Origin: Butyrivibrio sp. CAG:318
GTDB lineage: Bacteria; Bacillota; Clostridia; Lachnospirales; Lachnospiraceae
Length of the DNA: 64,000 nucleotides
Assembly: GCA_000431815.1 (NCBI GenBank)
Contig: FR889233.1
Location: 3,607-67,606 of the forward strand
Direction: 5' to 3'
This document shows positions 19,381 through 28,637 of this stretch, piece after piece. How positions within the stretch are numbered: position 1 is the stretch's first letter; every line of letters starts with the position of its first letter. Below the pieces are notes generated by a model that made no database searches, had not been told where the DNA came from, and saw only the letters and a program-made list of their open reading frames with translations. The position numbers and the translations under genes are program-made.

Positions 19381-19800
19381 TTATTCACTGTCCTTCCGAC
19401 ATTCAGAGCAGACTCCGTACAGCACTGATGATTCGCACTGAAGTTCAAATCCATGATGTTCCATAATGTGTCCCTTGATTTCATTCATGAATCCACAATC
19501 GAGATGAATTATCCTGCCACATTTCACACAATGCAGATGCAGATGTTCTTTACAGTTATGCTCGGCTCCGCTGCCTATATACTGAAAAGAAGACATCTCA
19601 CCCTTTCTGGCAACATACTTCATAACTTCTCCGCTTGTACTTAATTTATTGAGAAATCTGTATATTGTTGATGAATTTACTTCAATTCCTTCACTTACAA
19701 GATACCTGTCAATATCCGCAACCGTAACCAGCTTATCATTATTGTCTGCAAGATATTTCATTATTTTCGTGTGACTTATAGTTGAATATTCTTTCGCCAT
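19381..19800 (-). CDS. Fur-family metal-responsive repressor, probably zinc-sensing (Zur-like)
   Basis: About 139 residues. N-terminal winged helix (about 10-80) and C-terminal dimerisation domain. Two CxxC pairs (HCVKC and VCSEC) form the structural zinc site, and the His-rich stretch EHLHLHC suits the regulatory site. I chose the ATG at 19800, preceded by AGAAGG; the earlier codon at 19851 falls inside the operator palindrome. As first gene of the zinc uptake operon it most likely represses that operon when zinc is plentiful. Fur or PerR specificity cannot be fully excluded from sequence alone. Confidence 0.9.
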   Translation of the reverse strand: MAKEYSTISHTKIMKYLADNNDKLVTVADIDRYLVSEGIEVNSSTIYRFLNKLSTSGEVMKYVARKGEMSSFQYIGSGAEHNCKEHLHLHCVKCGRIIHLDCGFMNEIKGHIMEHHGFELQCESSVLYGVCSECRKDSE

Positions 19801-19825
19801 AATTGCACCTTCTGTTCTTATACGC

Positions 19826-19865
19826 AAAATGCAAACAGACTGCTTTTGCAATCTGTTTGCATTTT
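19826..19865. promoter_or_regulatory. Long palindromic operator of the zinc operon
   Basis: Perfect 14-bp arms aaaatgcaaacaga (19826-19839) and tctgtttgcatttt (19852-19865) surround a central tgcttttgca, itself a small palindrome. It starts directly after the -10 box, so a bound repressor would block transcription. Two overlapping operator units are possible. Binding by the adjacent Fur-family protein is inference; the sequence does not match the classical Bacillus Zur box closely. Confidence 0.7.
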
Positions 19866-19894
19866 ATATTAGTACATATCGGCCGTTTTGTCAA
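19866..19894 (-). promoter_or_regulatory. Predicted promoter of the zinc regulator-transporter operon
   Basis: On the minus strand TTGACA (19894-19889), a 17-nt spacer and TAATAT (19871-19866). The -35 is consensus. It begins five bases after the stop of the GGDEF gene and runs into the palindromic operator. Confidence 0.75.
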
Positions 19895-19898
19895 TAGC

Positions 19899-21230
19899 TT
19901 ATTTACGCCTGTCATGTCCTGCTATCTTATAATATTCCGCTTTATCCTTGTACATAAGTGCTTCAGCGTCACTGATGATTTTTTCCATGTTATTATCCGA
20001 ATTCTCACGCCACACATTGCCTATTGCAATTTCAACATTATTCTTACGCATGGCATCTTTTAGCAGACCAACTTTATTATTAAAATCTTCCTGTAAGATT
20101 CCATAACAGATAGCAAGCATCTCATCTCCGCCTATTCTGAACATACCGTAACCTTCAAAAACACTGCGGATGGCATCTGCTGCCCTTATTATCAAAGCAT
20201 CACCCTGTGAATGTCCATAATTGTCATTAACGCGCTTAAGTCCTGTTATGTCACAATACACAACTCCGATATTCTTGTTCCCGTTGTTGTTGACAATATA
20301 CGTATTCATCGCATATCTGTTGCCAAGTCTGGTAAGTGAATCCGTAAAACTCAACATCTTAAGCTGACTTAACAGGTTGCGTCGTTTCATTGATGACACA
20401 ATAAAGTGTCCCATGATTTGAAGCATATTGGATGTGTAATCCAATGCATCAACCGGCGGATTATCCACACCGAAAAAACCCACTATTTTCTTCTCATCAT
20501 AAAGCGGCACAACTACGAGTGAGCTGATATTCTGGCGTTTAAGATTATCATACTGCAACGGATCGCTGTCCTTGATATCTTCAAGGTTCCTGATCACAAT
20601 GTTCTTATCTTCCCTGAAATCTCTATACCAGTTAGCACATAGTTCAGGTGGAAGGTCCTGAAGATTATCAATTTCCGGCATTACGCCGTTAGCAACCCAT
20701 TCGTATGTATTATCATCCCTGCCATGTGCATTTCTTTCAAAAATATATGTACGTTGACCGTTAAGTGCCTTGCCGAGATACTCAAGTTCAATCTGGATTG
20801 ATCTGTCGGGTGAATCCTCCTGTAATGCCACCCTTAATCCTTCATTAACCAAAGCCTCCATATTACGGTAACTTACGAATTTATCGCCCTGGCGGTCAGC
20901 ACCGATACCGATTGCAATTTCAAGGCGGTACCGTTTTCCGTTATCCACGACAAGCGTATCCTTGAGGGCAAAATACTTGTCAAAAATGGGATTATAATAA
21001 TTCCACTCTCTAAAACTGCCCTCTCTGAGCTTGTCATTATTGCATATTACACATGGTACCGAACAATTCTGTATAATCTCGTGGCATTTTTTGCCAGAAA
21101 GCTCTTCACACGACTTAAATCCACAAAGCTTCCTGAGTTTCTTATTCATATATACAAGTTCGTATGTGTCCGGATCCGAGACATATACACACTCATTCAT
21201 ATTTTCAAAAAAATCCCATATATGCTGCAT
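19899..21230 (-). CDS. Diguanylate cyclase with PAS and GAF sensor domains
   Basis: About 443 residues. PAS domain at about 1-110 (ECVYVSDPDTYELVYMNKKL) with a Cys cluster (CHEIIQNCSVPCVIC), GAF-like domain at about 130-280 (VVVPLYDEKKIVGFFGVDNP), and GGDEF domain at about 290-443 with signature RIGGDEM (Met replaces the last Phe). It would make cyclic di-GMP from GTP in response to a cytoplasmic signal. No membrane segment and no clear RxxD inhibitory site are seen. I chose the ATG at 21230, preceded by AGGAGAT; the codon at 21251 lacks a site. Last gene of the zapA-to-GGDEF run. Confidence 0.92.
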   Translation of the reverse strand: MQHIWDFFENMNECVYVSDPDTYELVYMNKKLRKLCGFKSCEELSGKKCHEIIQNCSVPCVICNNDKLREGSFREWNYYNPIFDKYFALKDTLVVDNGKRYRLEIAIGIGADRQGDKFVSYRNMEALVNEGLRVALQEDSPDRSIQIELEYLGKALNGQRTYIFERNAHGRDDNTYEWVANGVMPEIDNLQDLPPELCANWYRDFREDKNIVIRNLEDIKDSDPLQYDNLKRQNISSLVVVPLYDEKKIVGFFGVDNPPVDALDYTSNMLQIMGHFIVSSMKRRNLLSQLKMLSFTDSLTRLGNRYAMNTYIVNNNGNKNIGVVYCDITGLKRVNDNYGHSQGDALIIRAADAIRSVFEGYGMFRIGGDEMLAICYGILQEDFNNKVGLLKDAMRKNNVEIAIGNVWRENSDNNMEKIISDAEALMYKDKAEYYKIAGHDRRK

Positions 21231-21256
21231 ATTATTATCTCCTATACACAAGGGAA

Positions 21257-21709
21257 CTAATCGTTTCTGTCAGTTCCCCAAAGTCCTTGCCTCTTCAGTT
21301 CCAGATATTGCGCGTATGCCTTCTCAAGCATCTGTTTCTCATTGGCAAACCTGAGAAGATGATACGCCTCGTGATACTTATAATATCCCGAATCCTCAAA
21401 ATATTCCTCTCTCTGCGGCTTGCTGTAATAACTGTCTGCCATCATAAGATACCAGTGAACCTCCTTATCCACTACATCATTCGGCACGCTGAAAGAATAT
21501 CTGCTCTTACCTATATATTTAATAATAGAGGGGGTAACACCGGTCTCTTCACGAACTTCACGTAGCGCTGTCTCCTTGTAATCCTCTCCTTCTTCCATAG
21601 TTCCCTTTGGAAGAACCCATCCTTCATACTTATTCCTGTAATTCTTATACAGAAGAAGTATTTTACCTCGAAAAATTACCACACCCCCACAGCTTGTTGC
21701 TTCTATCAT
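21257..21709 (-). CDS. NUDIX hydrolase
   Basis: About 150 residues. The Nudix box is complete: G-TMEEGE-DYKETALREVREETGV, with the catalytic REVREE core that binds divalent metal. The family hydrolyses nucleoside diphosphates linked to another moiety; the substrate cannot be told (Ap4A-type and diphosphoinositol-type relatives share this length). I chose the ATG at 21709, eight bases after GAGGG; the codon at 21763 would add an unlikely Cys/His-rich leader. It lies 81 nt after the PBP gene. Confidence 0.88.
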   Translation of the reverse strand: MIEATSCGGVVIFRGKILLLYKNYRNKYEGWVLPKGTMEEGEDYKETALREVREETGVTPSIIKYIGKSRYSFSVPNDVVDKEVHWYLMMADSYYSKPQREEYFEDSGYYKYHEAYHLLRFANEKQMLEKAYAQYLELKRQGLWGTDRND

Positions 21710-21790
21710 TGCAAACCCTCCTGTTTGGTGTGTCCTCATACAGACTTTAAAATAAGTATACATCCTTAATACGAATATATCAAACTTTTT

Positions 21791-23236
21791 TTATCTTGAG
21801 TAATAATAGTCATATATTTTCTTAGCCGCCTCTGCGCCACTTTGTGTTCTCTGCGGACCGCCCTCTATAAGCGCCGTTACGGATATTTTGGCATCCTCCG
21901 CCGGAGAAAAACTTGTAAAAAATGAATGTTCATACCCTTGTGTTCCGTACTGTGCCGTACCCGATTTGCCGGCAACCGTATATGATATATCCTTAAAAAG
22001 CCAGTTAAAACTGGTAGTGACCACAGCTCCCATATCTTCCTGAAGAATAGCTGCCTCATCAGCGGTAAGAAGTTTACCATATTCCTCACCCTTGAATGTC
22101 TTGACGGTAAGTCCGTTAACGCTTTCGACTTTCTGCATAACATAAGGTGTCATAAGCATACCGTCATTGGCAACCGCACTCGTAATAAGAGCAAGATGCA
22201 TAGGCGTTATAAGTGTTTCTCCCTGTCCGAAAGCAGTCTGTGCAATATCCCAGTCGCTGCTGGTATCTTTTAACACAAACTGGCTCTTATTATATTCCAT
22301 AGGAACCGGAAGCTCCGAATTAAACAATAGATCTTTTGCAGTCTGGGCATAGCTGCCAATATTAAGTGTCAGTCCCATATTTATAAAAGAAGTATTACAC
22401 GAGTTGGCAAAGGACATTTTCGTATCCTGAACACCATGCACAGTTCCATGTGAACAGCTTATGGATTTGCCCGAAACATCTATGCTGCCTTTACATTCAT
22501 AAGAATAATCCTTATAATTATCCGGATTTTCCCGCAGATATTCAAGCAGTGTCACTATCTTAAAAGTAGAACCCGGCGGATACAATCCTTGCGTTGCCCT
22601 GTTAATAAGCACAGAATCACTGCCATCCGCGGTCACGCTGCTCCAGTCGGCAGCTATTGTGTTCGGGTTAAAATCCGGTTTACTTACCATGGCAAGGATT
22701 TTACCTGTTGACGGCTCCGTAATAATGACTGCGCCCCTGTCGCTTCCAAGAGCATCATAAGCCGCCTGCTGTAATCCCGAGTCAAGGGTTGTTATAAGAT
22801 TATCGCCATGATTTTTCTCTCCGGACAGATCATTGGCTATCTGTTCAAAAAGATTCTGATTGCTCGTCAGCATATAATAACCCGCTGACGCCTCAAGTCC
22901 ATATCCTCCGTTATTGATGTATCCCGTCACATGCGCAAAAAGATTATTATACGGATAATATCTTACATTTTTACCATTCTCGTCTTCAACCGTAGTTGCT
23001 ATTATGTTCCCATCCGCACTTATTATAGAACCACGCTCTATTTTCTCTGCAAGTATGCTCTGGCGCTTATTATATGAACTATTGATTACATCATCGGCTT
23101 TCACAACCTGAAAGTATATCATATAGCCTATCAGTCCCAGAAAAACCGCCAGGAATATATATGTTGAGACAAGAATTCCGGTATTGGCCGGATTATGCTT
23201 TTTTCTGTTCTTTGGATTCTGCTTCATCACCTTCAT
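21791..23236 (-). CDS. Class B penicillin-binding protein (peptidoglycan transpeptidase)
   Basis: 481 residues with one N-terminal membrane anchor (about 20-45) and an extracellular transpeptidase domain. Active-site motifs are STFK (SxxK, nucleophile Ser), SCN (SxN) and KSGTAQ (KTG box variant). The dimerisation domain is short, as in clostridial PbpA-type proteins. It cross-links wall peptides, working with the FtsW/RodA-type polymerase whose gene overlaps its 5' end by 44 bases. Whether the pair serves elongation (RodA/PBP2) or division (FtsW/PBP3) is not decidable from sequence. Two ATGs (23236, 23227) are possible. Confidence 0.93.
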   Translation of the reverse strand: MKVMKQNPKNRKKHNPANTGILVSTYIFLAVFLGLIGYMIYFQVVKADDVINSSYNKRQSILAEKIERGSIISADGNIIATTVEDENGKNVRYYPYNNLFAHVTGYINNGGYGLEASAGYYMLTSNQNLFEQIANDLSGEKNHGDNLITTLDSGLQQAAYDALGSDRGAVIITEPSTGKILAMVSKPDFNPNTIAADWSSVTADGSDSVLINRATQGLYPPGSTFKIVTLLEYLRENPDNYKDYSYECKGSIDVSGKSISCSHGTVHGVQDTKMSFANSCNTSFINMGLTLNIGSYAQTAKDLLFNSELPVPMEYNKSQFVLKDTSSDWDIAQTAFGQGETLITPMHLALITSAVANDGMLMTPYVMQKVESVNGLTVKTFKGEEYGKLLTADEAAILQEDMGAVVTTSFNWLFKDISYTVAGKSGTAQYGTQGYEHSFFTSFSPAEDAKISVTALIEGGPQRTQSGAEAAKKIYDYYYSR

Positions 23237-24533
23237 TCTCCTTTACAAGAATAAATACTGCCTGGACAATCGCGAACATAAGTATCGAACACAGGATTGA
23301 ACTTCCGCCGTAACTCACAAACGGAAGTGTGACTCCGGTCGACGGTATAAATTTCGTGACTCCGCCGATTGTCAGGAAACACTGGAATATATACATAGTC
23401 GAAAATCCGACTGCTACAAGCTTATAAAAAATATCACGGCTTCTTGTCGCCACACGCATCATTGACATATAACTGCCAAAACATATCAGGATTACGCATA
23501 TAGCAAATATCATACCAAATTCTTCCGACATCGCAGCGAACACAAAATCCTTAACAGCTACGGGAATTGTATTCGGAAGTCCCTGATAAAGCCCCATTCC
23601 GAACAATCCGCCCGTTCCTATCGCAAAAAGTGACTGTGTAATCTGGTATCCGCCTTTATCGATAATGCTCCACGGATCCCTCCATGCATACACTCTTGTA
23701 CGTACATGTGAGAATACTTTATATGCAAACACCGCTGCACCGCATCCGGTCAGAAGACCGGCAATAAGATATCGTATTTTACCAGTTCCGACGTACAGCA
23801 TAACAATGTATACAACGAAGAATATCAATGCAGTTCCAAGGTCGTTCGACGCAACAAGAACAAGGACATGAAACGCTGCAATGGCTGCAGAAGCAACAAC
23901 CTTGCCGAATGTTCTCGCTCTCCATAACATTGCTGCGACAAAAAGAACATATATTAACTTAACAAATTCCGAAGGCTGGAATGAAAAACCGGCAATATCG
24001 ACGGAAATCTGCGCACCCCATGTGGTTTTTCCGAGCACAAGCGTTATGCCAAGCATTAGAATTCCTATAACCGCAAACAGATATTTCATCTTCACGATGG
24101 TATGTCTCTTCCTCATGAAACGCGGGACAAAGAAACCTATGACCGTTCCGATAAGGACAATAACAAACTGTTTGAAAGCACTTGACGGAGCAAGCCTCTC
24201 AACCATGACAAATCCAAGCATCATAAGCATTGACATATTATTGACAATCTGTATTGAACAATCCGGATAAATCAGTCTGTACAAAACTATAAAAAGGATC
24301 AGGTATACAAATTCCAGCAAAAAGAACACCAATGTGTTTACCGACCATTTATAATACATACATGTCACAGAACATATTGTGAATATCACAAACATGATCA
24401 CGTTCTGGACAACCGCCCTTTTCTTTAATTTGTCCGCATCCTTAACCCGCATCATAAGGAATCCGAACAATGTATAAAACAACATTAAAAATATCAAAAT
24501 GTATTTGGATAGATTAATAAGTATTGTTGCCAT
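23193..24533 (-). CDS. FtsW/RodA/SpoVE-family peptidoglycan polymerase
   Basis: 446 residues with about ten to twelve membrane segments. SEDS-family signatures are present: WGAQISVDIAGFSFQPSEFVKL, SNDLGTALIFF (containing the catalytic Asp), and the C-terminal GVTLPFVSYGGSSI. It polymerises lipid II glycan strands. AAGGAG precedes the ATG, which is two bases from the stop of the U32 gene. The overlap with the PBP gene supports a working pair. Confidence 0.94.
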   Translation of the reverse strand: MATILINLSKYILIFLMLFYTLFGFLMMRVKDADKLKKRAVVQNVIMFVIFTICSVTCMYYKWSVNTLVFFLLEFVYLILFIVLYRLIYPDCSIQIVNNMSMLMMLGFVMVERLAPSSAFKQFVIVLIGTVIGFFVPRFMRKRHTIVKMKYLFAVIGILMLGITLVLGKTTWGAQISVDIAGFSFQPSEFVKLIYVLFVAAMLWRARTFGKVVASAAIAAFHVLVLVASNDLGTALIFFVVYIVMLYVGTGKIRYLIAGLLTGCGAAVFAYKVFSHVRTRVYAWRDPWSIIDKGGYQITQSLFAIGTGGLFGMGLYQGLPNTIPVAVKDFVFAAMSEEFGMIFAICVILICFGSYMSMMRVATRSRDIFYKLVAVGFSTMYIFQCFLTIGGVTKFIPSTGVTLPFVSYGGSSILCSILMFAIVQAVFILVKENEGDEAESKEQKKA

Positions 24534-24534
24534 A

Positions 24535-26670
24535 TCACTCTACTCCTTTGGTAAAATGTCCTCTGGTAAAGCTGCCTTTTGCCGGTGTTTCCGCCTTTAC
24601 TTCCTGTATGATCCGGCGTACGTCATTTGCATTTTCGCTGCAAAACTCACAGCTTATATATAAAGGATCAATATCTTCTATCTCTGCTGACCGGTCTGCA
24701 ATATACATCGGCACACTATTATATATAATATTATAGCAATGCCTGCAGCATGCAAGATAAGTAAGATTTGCGTTTTTGCGATCCTTAAAAGTGCCAAATT
24801 CCGGATTCGGTCCATGACAGGACGTATAATTACAGTCTATGCATCCCGCACTTACCATAAGCGGTATTCTTGAGTACACCATAAGTTCGGCATCCGGAAT
24901 ATTAATATGCTTTATCTCTCCCCTGTTAAGTTCTATCGGAATTGTTATCTCATCAAATCCGTTGTCTAACAGAACTTCTGCAGCGATATTGTTAAATGCA
25001 TATACTGTATAATCAGCTACATATTTGCAGTCAAATCCATGTCCGTGTAAAAAAACGTATTCCGCTATATTTCTTATAAGAAATCCATCTGCCGAAAGAG
25101 CTTTAAGCCTGTCAATATATTCCTCTTCAAAATAACCGTTGTAACCCTTTCTGAACACTCTCGGAGCCGCCATAAAAAACTCTGTTTTCGCAGCCGCACA
25201 AGCCTTCCTGATACGCAATATCTGATCCATATCCATAATCTCACTCTCGATATAAATCCTGTCGGCCTTACATTCGATGACTGCCTCGGCCTGTTCATAA
25301 GTCATCACGCGCGCTGACAAAAATCTTCTGTCATGTGCTTTGCTTTTTCTTCCTGTATACTCTGTCGCACGCGCCGGTGCCACACGCTTATATAAAGATG
25401 TTATTTCCCCGGTAAGTGCCTCTGCTCCCGCACGTCTGAGTTCATTCAGGCTTTTGTTCGGTATAAATATGTTGTCCTGCATATCCACATCAGTGTTAAC
25501 CGCGCGATAACATGTATTACCGAATCTGGATATCTGCTTCTTAATGTCTTCAAGGCTCATTGGCCTGTTGGATGCAGACTGCACAATATCACCGCTTACC
25601 GAAACGGAAACATCCCCGGTCGAAAGTTTCATTACTGCCGGGCGGCCAGGTTCAAGTTCCAGCCCGATATTAATATCTTTCCTGATATCTTCAAAATCAG
25701 CTGCCGCACCATTGCTGCCCTGGCTTCTTTTCATCCCGGCAATCATCTCCCGGCCGTTATGACGTACATAATATCCGTTCGTCATTCCTCCCCTGTCAAA
25801 AAGATTGTTAAGATAATCTATGTCCTCACGTCTGACTCTGTAATGTTCTCTGTTATTAATGCATTCATCGACGTAATGCCTGTACACGCCCGTCACGCCT
25901 GCCGCATATGATGCACTCTTCATTCTGCCCTCTATCTTAAGCGAATATACTCCTGCATCAAGAATATCCGGAAGTATATCAAGAGTACATAAATCCCTGA
26001 GACTTAACAATGGTGCTTTGATTTTATTCTTCTCATATTCAAGCCTGCATGTTCCGGCGCACCTGCCGCGGTTGCCACTTCTTCCTCCAAGGAAGCTGCT
26101 CATAAAACACTGTCCAGAATATGCATAACACAAAGCGCCGTGCACAAAACACTCAATTTCCATCGGAGTGTCCTTGCCCACGGTATCAGCATGTTCTCTT
26201 AATCTTCTTATGTCACCAAGGCTCAATTCCCTGGCCGGAACAATTCTCGTAACATTATAACGGCTTAAGAAATCAATATATTCCGGTTCTGTGATAGTCA
26301 TCTGGGTACTGGCATGAATGTCCAGTCCCGGAAAATTATCATTAATAAACTTCATAACCCCGTAATCCTGAACAATAACAGCGTCCAGTCCCGCCTCATA
26401 TAAAGGCAGGATATACTCATACAAACCGTCCTCTATCTCCCTGTTCTTAAGCAGTGTATTAACGGTAAGATAAACCTTCCTGTCAAATATATGGGCATAA
26501 TCTATAGCCCTTAAAAGTTCTTCATTATTAAGATTACCGGCATAAGCCCTCGCTCCGAACTGCGTTCCGCCCAGATAAACCGCATCTGCACCGGCATTGA
26601 CCACCGCTTTGAAAATATCGTAACTTCCCGCAGGTGCAAGTACTTCTGCCATTAAATTCTTATTACTCAT
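24535..26670 (-). CDS. U32-family peptidase/RNA hydroxylase-like protein
   Basis: 711 residues. The N-terminal part (about 8-330) has the U32 pattern (EVLAPAGSYDIFKAVVNAGADAVY, then FVHGALCYAYSGQCFMSS and GGRSGNRGRCAGTCRLEY with conserved Cys residues). The long C-terminal region and its Cys pairs (CIDCNYTSCHGP and YISCEFCSEN) match the long, DUF3656-containing members. Relatives in E. coli (RlhA, TrhP) act in rRNA or tRNA hydroxylation, so an RNA-modifying role is likelier than proteolysis. It lies 11 bases after zapA, a common pairing in Firmicutes. Confidence 0.88.
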   Translation of the reverse strand: MSNKNLMAEVLAPAGSYDIFKAVVNAGADAVYLGGTQFGARAYAGNLNNEELLRAIDYAHIFDRKVYLTVNTLLKNREIEDGLYEYILPLYEAGLDAVIVQDYGVMKFINDNFPGLDIHASTQMTITEPEYIDFLSRYNVTRIVPARELSLGDIRRLREHADTVGKDTPMEIECFVHGALCYAYSGQCFMSSFLGGRSGNRGRCAGTCRLEYEKNKIKAPLLSLRDLCTLDILPDILDAGVYSLKIEGRMKSASYAAGVTGVYRHYVDECINNREHYRVRREDIDYLNNLFDRGGMTNGYYVRHNGREMIAGMKRSQGSNGAAADFEDIRKDINIGLELEPGRPAVMKLSTGDVSVSVSGDIVQSASNRPMSLEDIKKQISRFGNTCYRAVNTDVDMQDNIFIPNKSLNELRRAGAEALTGEITSLYKRVAPARATEYTGRKSKAHDRRFLSARVMTYEQAEAVIECKADRIYIESEIMDMDQILRIRKACAAAKTEFFMAAPRVFRKGYNGYFEEEYIDRLKALSADGFLIRNIAEYVFLHGHGFDCKYVADYTVYAFNNIAAEVLLDNGFDEITIPIELNRGEIKHINIPDAELMVYSRIPLMVSAGCIDCNYTSCHGPNPEFGTFKDRKNANLTYLACCRHCYNIIYNSVPMYIADRSAEIEDIDPLYISCEFCSENANDVRRIIQEVKAETPAKGSFTRGHFTKGVE

Positions 26671-26681
26671 ATTAAAATACT

Positions 26682-27089
26682 CTATTTATCAGCATTATTA
26701 AGTTCTGTTTCAAGCCTTACGATTGTTCTCTGATTCTCAACAATCTCCGCCTTAAGTTTCTCAATTTCCTGATTGGCAGCGTCAAGCTTAATCTGCTTGG
26801 AGATACCGTCATGTTTAAGGTTATATATCTGCTTATCCTTATCGCTCATGTCCGATTCTTTCTCATCTGCTGCCTTCTTAGCCTTAAAATAATCATCAGC
26901 TATGTTAAGTTCTATCATAACGGCCTGCATATCAGGCGTCTGACGTCTGTATACATCGGATTTCCTGAAATCGGAAATCTTGCCGTTAATGTATGCGGCA
27001 ACCTTCTGAAGATATTCCTCGCTCTCATAGCCGCTTAATGTGTATGTTCTGTTTCCTATTGTTACTTCCGTTTCATTCTTGGCCGACAA
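26682..27089 (-). CDS. zapA: Cell division protein ZapA
   Basis: About 135 residues from a TTG at 27089, seven bases after AGAAGGAG; starting at the codon at 27149 would add 20 residues with no ribosome site. The first 90 residues are the ZapA globular domain (EVTIGNRTYTLSGYESEEYL), followed by a coiled coil to the C terminus. ZapA bundles FtsZ filaments at the division site. First gene of the envelope operon; its promoter is at 27129-27157. Confidence 0.92.
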   Translation of the reverse strand: MSAKNETEVTIGNRTYTLSGYESEEYLQKVAAYINGKISDFRKSDVYRRQTPDMQAVMIELNIADDYFKAKKAADEKESDMSDKDKQIYNLKHDGISKQIKLDAANQEIEKLKAEIVENQRTIVRLETELNNADK

Positions 27090-27128
27090 TGTATTTTCTC
27101 CTTCTCTTATGGATAATATATATGTAAA

Positions 27129-27157
27129 ATTGTACCACACAAACCGCATTATGTCAA
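27129..27157 (-). promoter_or_regulatory. Predicted promoter of the zapA operon
   Basis: On the minus strand TTGACA (27157-27152), a 17-nt spacer and TACAAT (27134-27129), about 40 nt before the TTG start. One of the closest consensus matches in the window. Confidence 0.8.
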
Positions 27158-27193
27158 AAGGGTGTCAGCCGGTACATTGACGAAATACCGCTA

Positions 27194-27222
27194 TTGAATT
27201 ATCTTTGATTTTTGCTTATAAT
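27194..27222 (+). promoter_or_regulatory. Predicted promoter of gltS
   Basis: TTGAAT (27194-27199), a 17-nt spacer and a consensus TATAAT (27217-27222), with the ATG 40 bases later. It is back to back with the zapA promoter. Confidence 0.75.
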
Positions 27223-27262
27223 ATTGAATGTTTGCGGGGTTACACGGATTGGAGATTATAAT

Positions 27263-28450
27263 ATGACAATTGAACTTAATATGTACCAGACTCTGGCGAT
27301 GGCTGTCATTGTCCTTGTTTTTGGTACTTTCCTTAAATATAGAATTAAATTTCTTGAGAAATTCTGTATACCGTCCCCGGTTATAGGCGGGATTATATTC
27401 GCTATACTTACATGTGTGTGCTATAGCACCGGTATTGCAACCTTTGTATTTGATGATACCCTCCGTGAAGTATGCATGGTATTTTTCTTCACCTCGGTAG
27501 GATTTCAGGCAAACCTTAAGGTAATAAAAAGCGGCGGCAAATCGCTTATAATATTCCTGGTTCTGCTTATTTTCTTAATAGTTCTCCAGAACCTGCTCGC
27601 ACTCGGTATTTCCGGTGTCCTGCACATCAACCCGTTAATCGGTTTATGCACAGGGTCAATTCCGATGGTCGGCGGCCACGGAACTGCGGGAGCTTTCGGG
27701 CCGGTGCTTGAAAGTCTTAACGTGAGCGGTGCAACCACTATATGTACCGCATCTGCCACATTCGGTCTTATTGTCGGAAGTTTAATCGGCGGGCCTCTCG
27801 GACGCCGCCTTATCGAGAAGAAAAATCTTCTCGCAACCGCCGTTTCGGAAGACGACAGTCTTCTTGTTGAGGACGAAAAAAGGCATGAACGGCATACCAA
27901 TATGTACGCATCGGCCGTATTCCAGCTTATCATAGCAATCGGAATCGGGACTGTCTTCTCATCGCTTTTAACCAAAACAGGATTGACTTTCCCTATATAT
28001 ATCGGCGCAATGCTGGCTGCGGCACTCATCCGCAACATATCCGAATATACGGGCAAAGTTACCATACACATGGGTGAAATCAATGACCTTGGCGGCATTG
28101 CATTATCTCTTTTTCTTGGAATGGCAATGATTACGCTTAAATTATGGGAACTTGCCTCGCTCGCGCTTCCGATGCTTATACTTCTTGGCGCACAGGTCCT
28201 GTTTATGGTTATTTTCACATATTTTATAGAATTTAATGTCATGGGCCGCGACTATGATGCTGCCGTGCTTGTAGCCGGAACCTGCGGTTTCGGAATGGGA
28301 GCAACGCCGAATGCCATGGCCAATATGCAGGCAATCTGCAACAGATACGTTCCGTCAGTCAAGGCATACCTGATAATTCCACTTGTCGGAAGCCTTTTTG
28401 CGGATTTCATAAACAGTCTGGTTATCACTTTTTTTGTCAATATATTGTAA
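27263..28450 (+). CDS. gltS: Sodium/glutamate symporter
   Basis: About 395 residues with ten or more membrane segments. Two inverted halves each carry a Gly-rich re-entrant loop (GSIPMVGGHGTAGAFGPVL and AGTCGFGMGATPNAMANM), the hallmark of GltS. It imports glutamate with sodium. I chose the ATG at 27263, preceded by GGAG at 27251; the codon at 27212 would add 17 residues before any ribosome site. A small gene follows 13 bases later. Confidence 0.95.
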   Translation: MTIELNMYQTLAMAVIVLVFGTFLKYRIKFLEKFCIPSPVIGGIIFAILTCVCYSTGIATFVFDDTLREVCMVFFFTSVGFQANLKVIKSGGKSLIIFLVLLIFLIVLQNLLALGISGVLHINPLIGLCTGSIPMVGGHGTAGAFGPVLESLNVSGATTICTASATFGLIVGSLIGGPLGRRLIEKKNLLATAVSEDDSLLVEDEKRHERHTNMYASAVFQLIIAIGIGTVFSSLLTKTGLTFPIYIGAMLAAALIRNISEYTGKVTIHMGEINDLGGIALSLFLGMAMITLKLWELASLALPMLILLGAQVLFMVIFTYFIEFNVMGRDYDAAVLVAGTCGFGMGATPNAMANMQAICNRYVPSVKAYLIIPLVGSLFADFINSLVITFFVNIL

Positions 28451-28463
28451 CTGGGAGGGTTAT

Positions 28464-28637
28464 ATGTTATTCAGAAAATCAAAAGAAAAAAAAACAAAAT
28501 ACGACCTTACTTATGATAATGTTGCGATTCCGGAAGTGCATACACATCCTGCCAATGACGACAGCAATTCCGATGGCGATAATGATGTGTTATATGATAA
28601 TGTCGCAATTCCGGAAGTACACATTCATAAAAAATAA
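28464..28637 (+). CDS. Small protein with a duplicated YDNVAIPEVHxH motif
   Basis: 57 residues, basic at the N terminus (MLFRKSKEKK) and acidic in the middle. The motif YDNVAIPEVH occurs twice, once followed by THP and once by IHKK, separated by an Asp/Asn/Ser-rich spacer. GGGAGGG lies about four bases before the ATG, and the gene follows gltS closely, so it is probably co-transcribed. I do not recognise the family. Two VHxH ends could bind metal, but this is speculation. Confidence 0.75.
   Translation: MLFRKSKEKKTKYDLTYDNVAIPEVHTHPANDDSNSDGDNDVLYDNVAIPEVHIHKK

Noticed and set aside
27505..28242. 245-codon minus-strand frame within gltS
   Set aside because: Opposite the conserved symporter motifs, with no ribosome site and a low-complexity Ser/Arg-rich translation.
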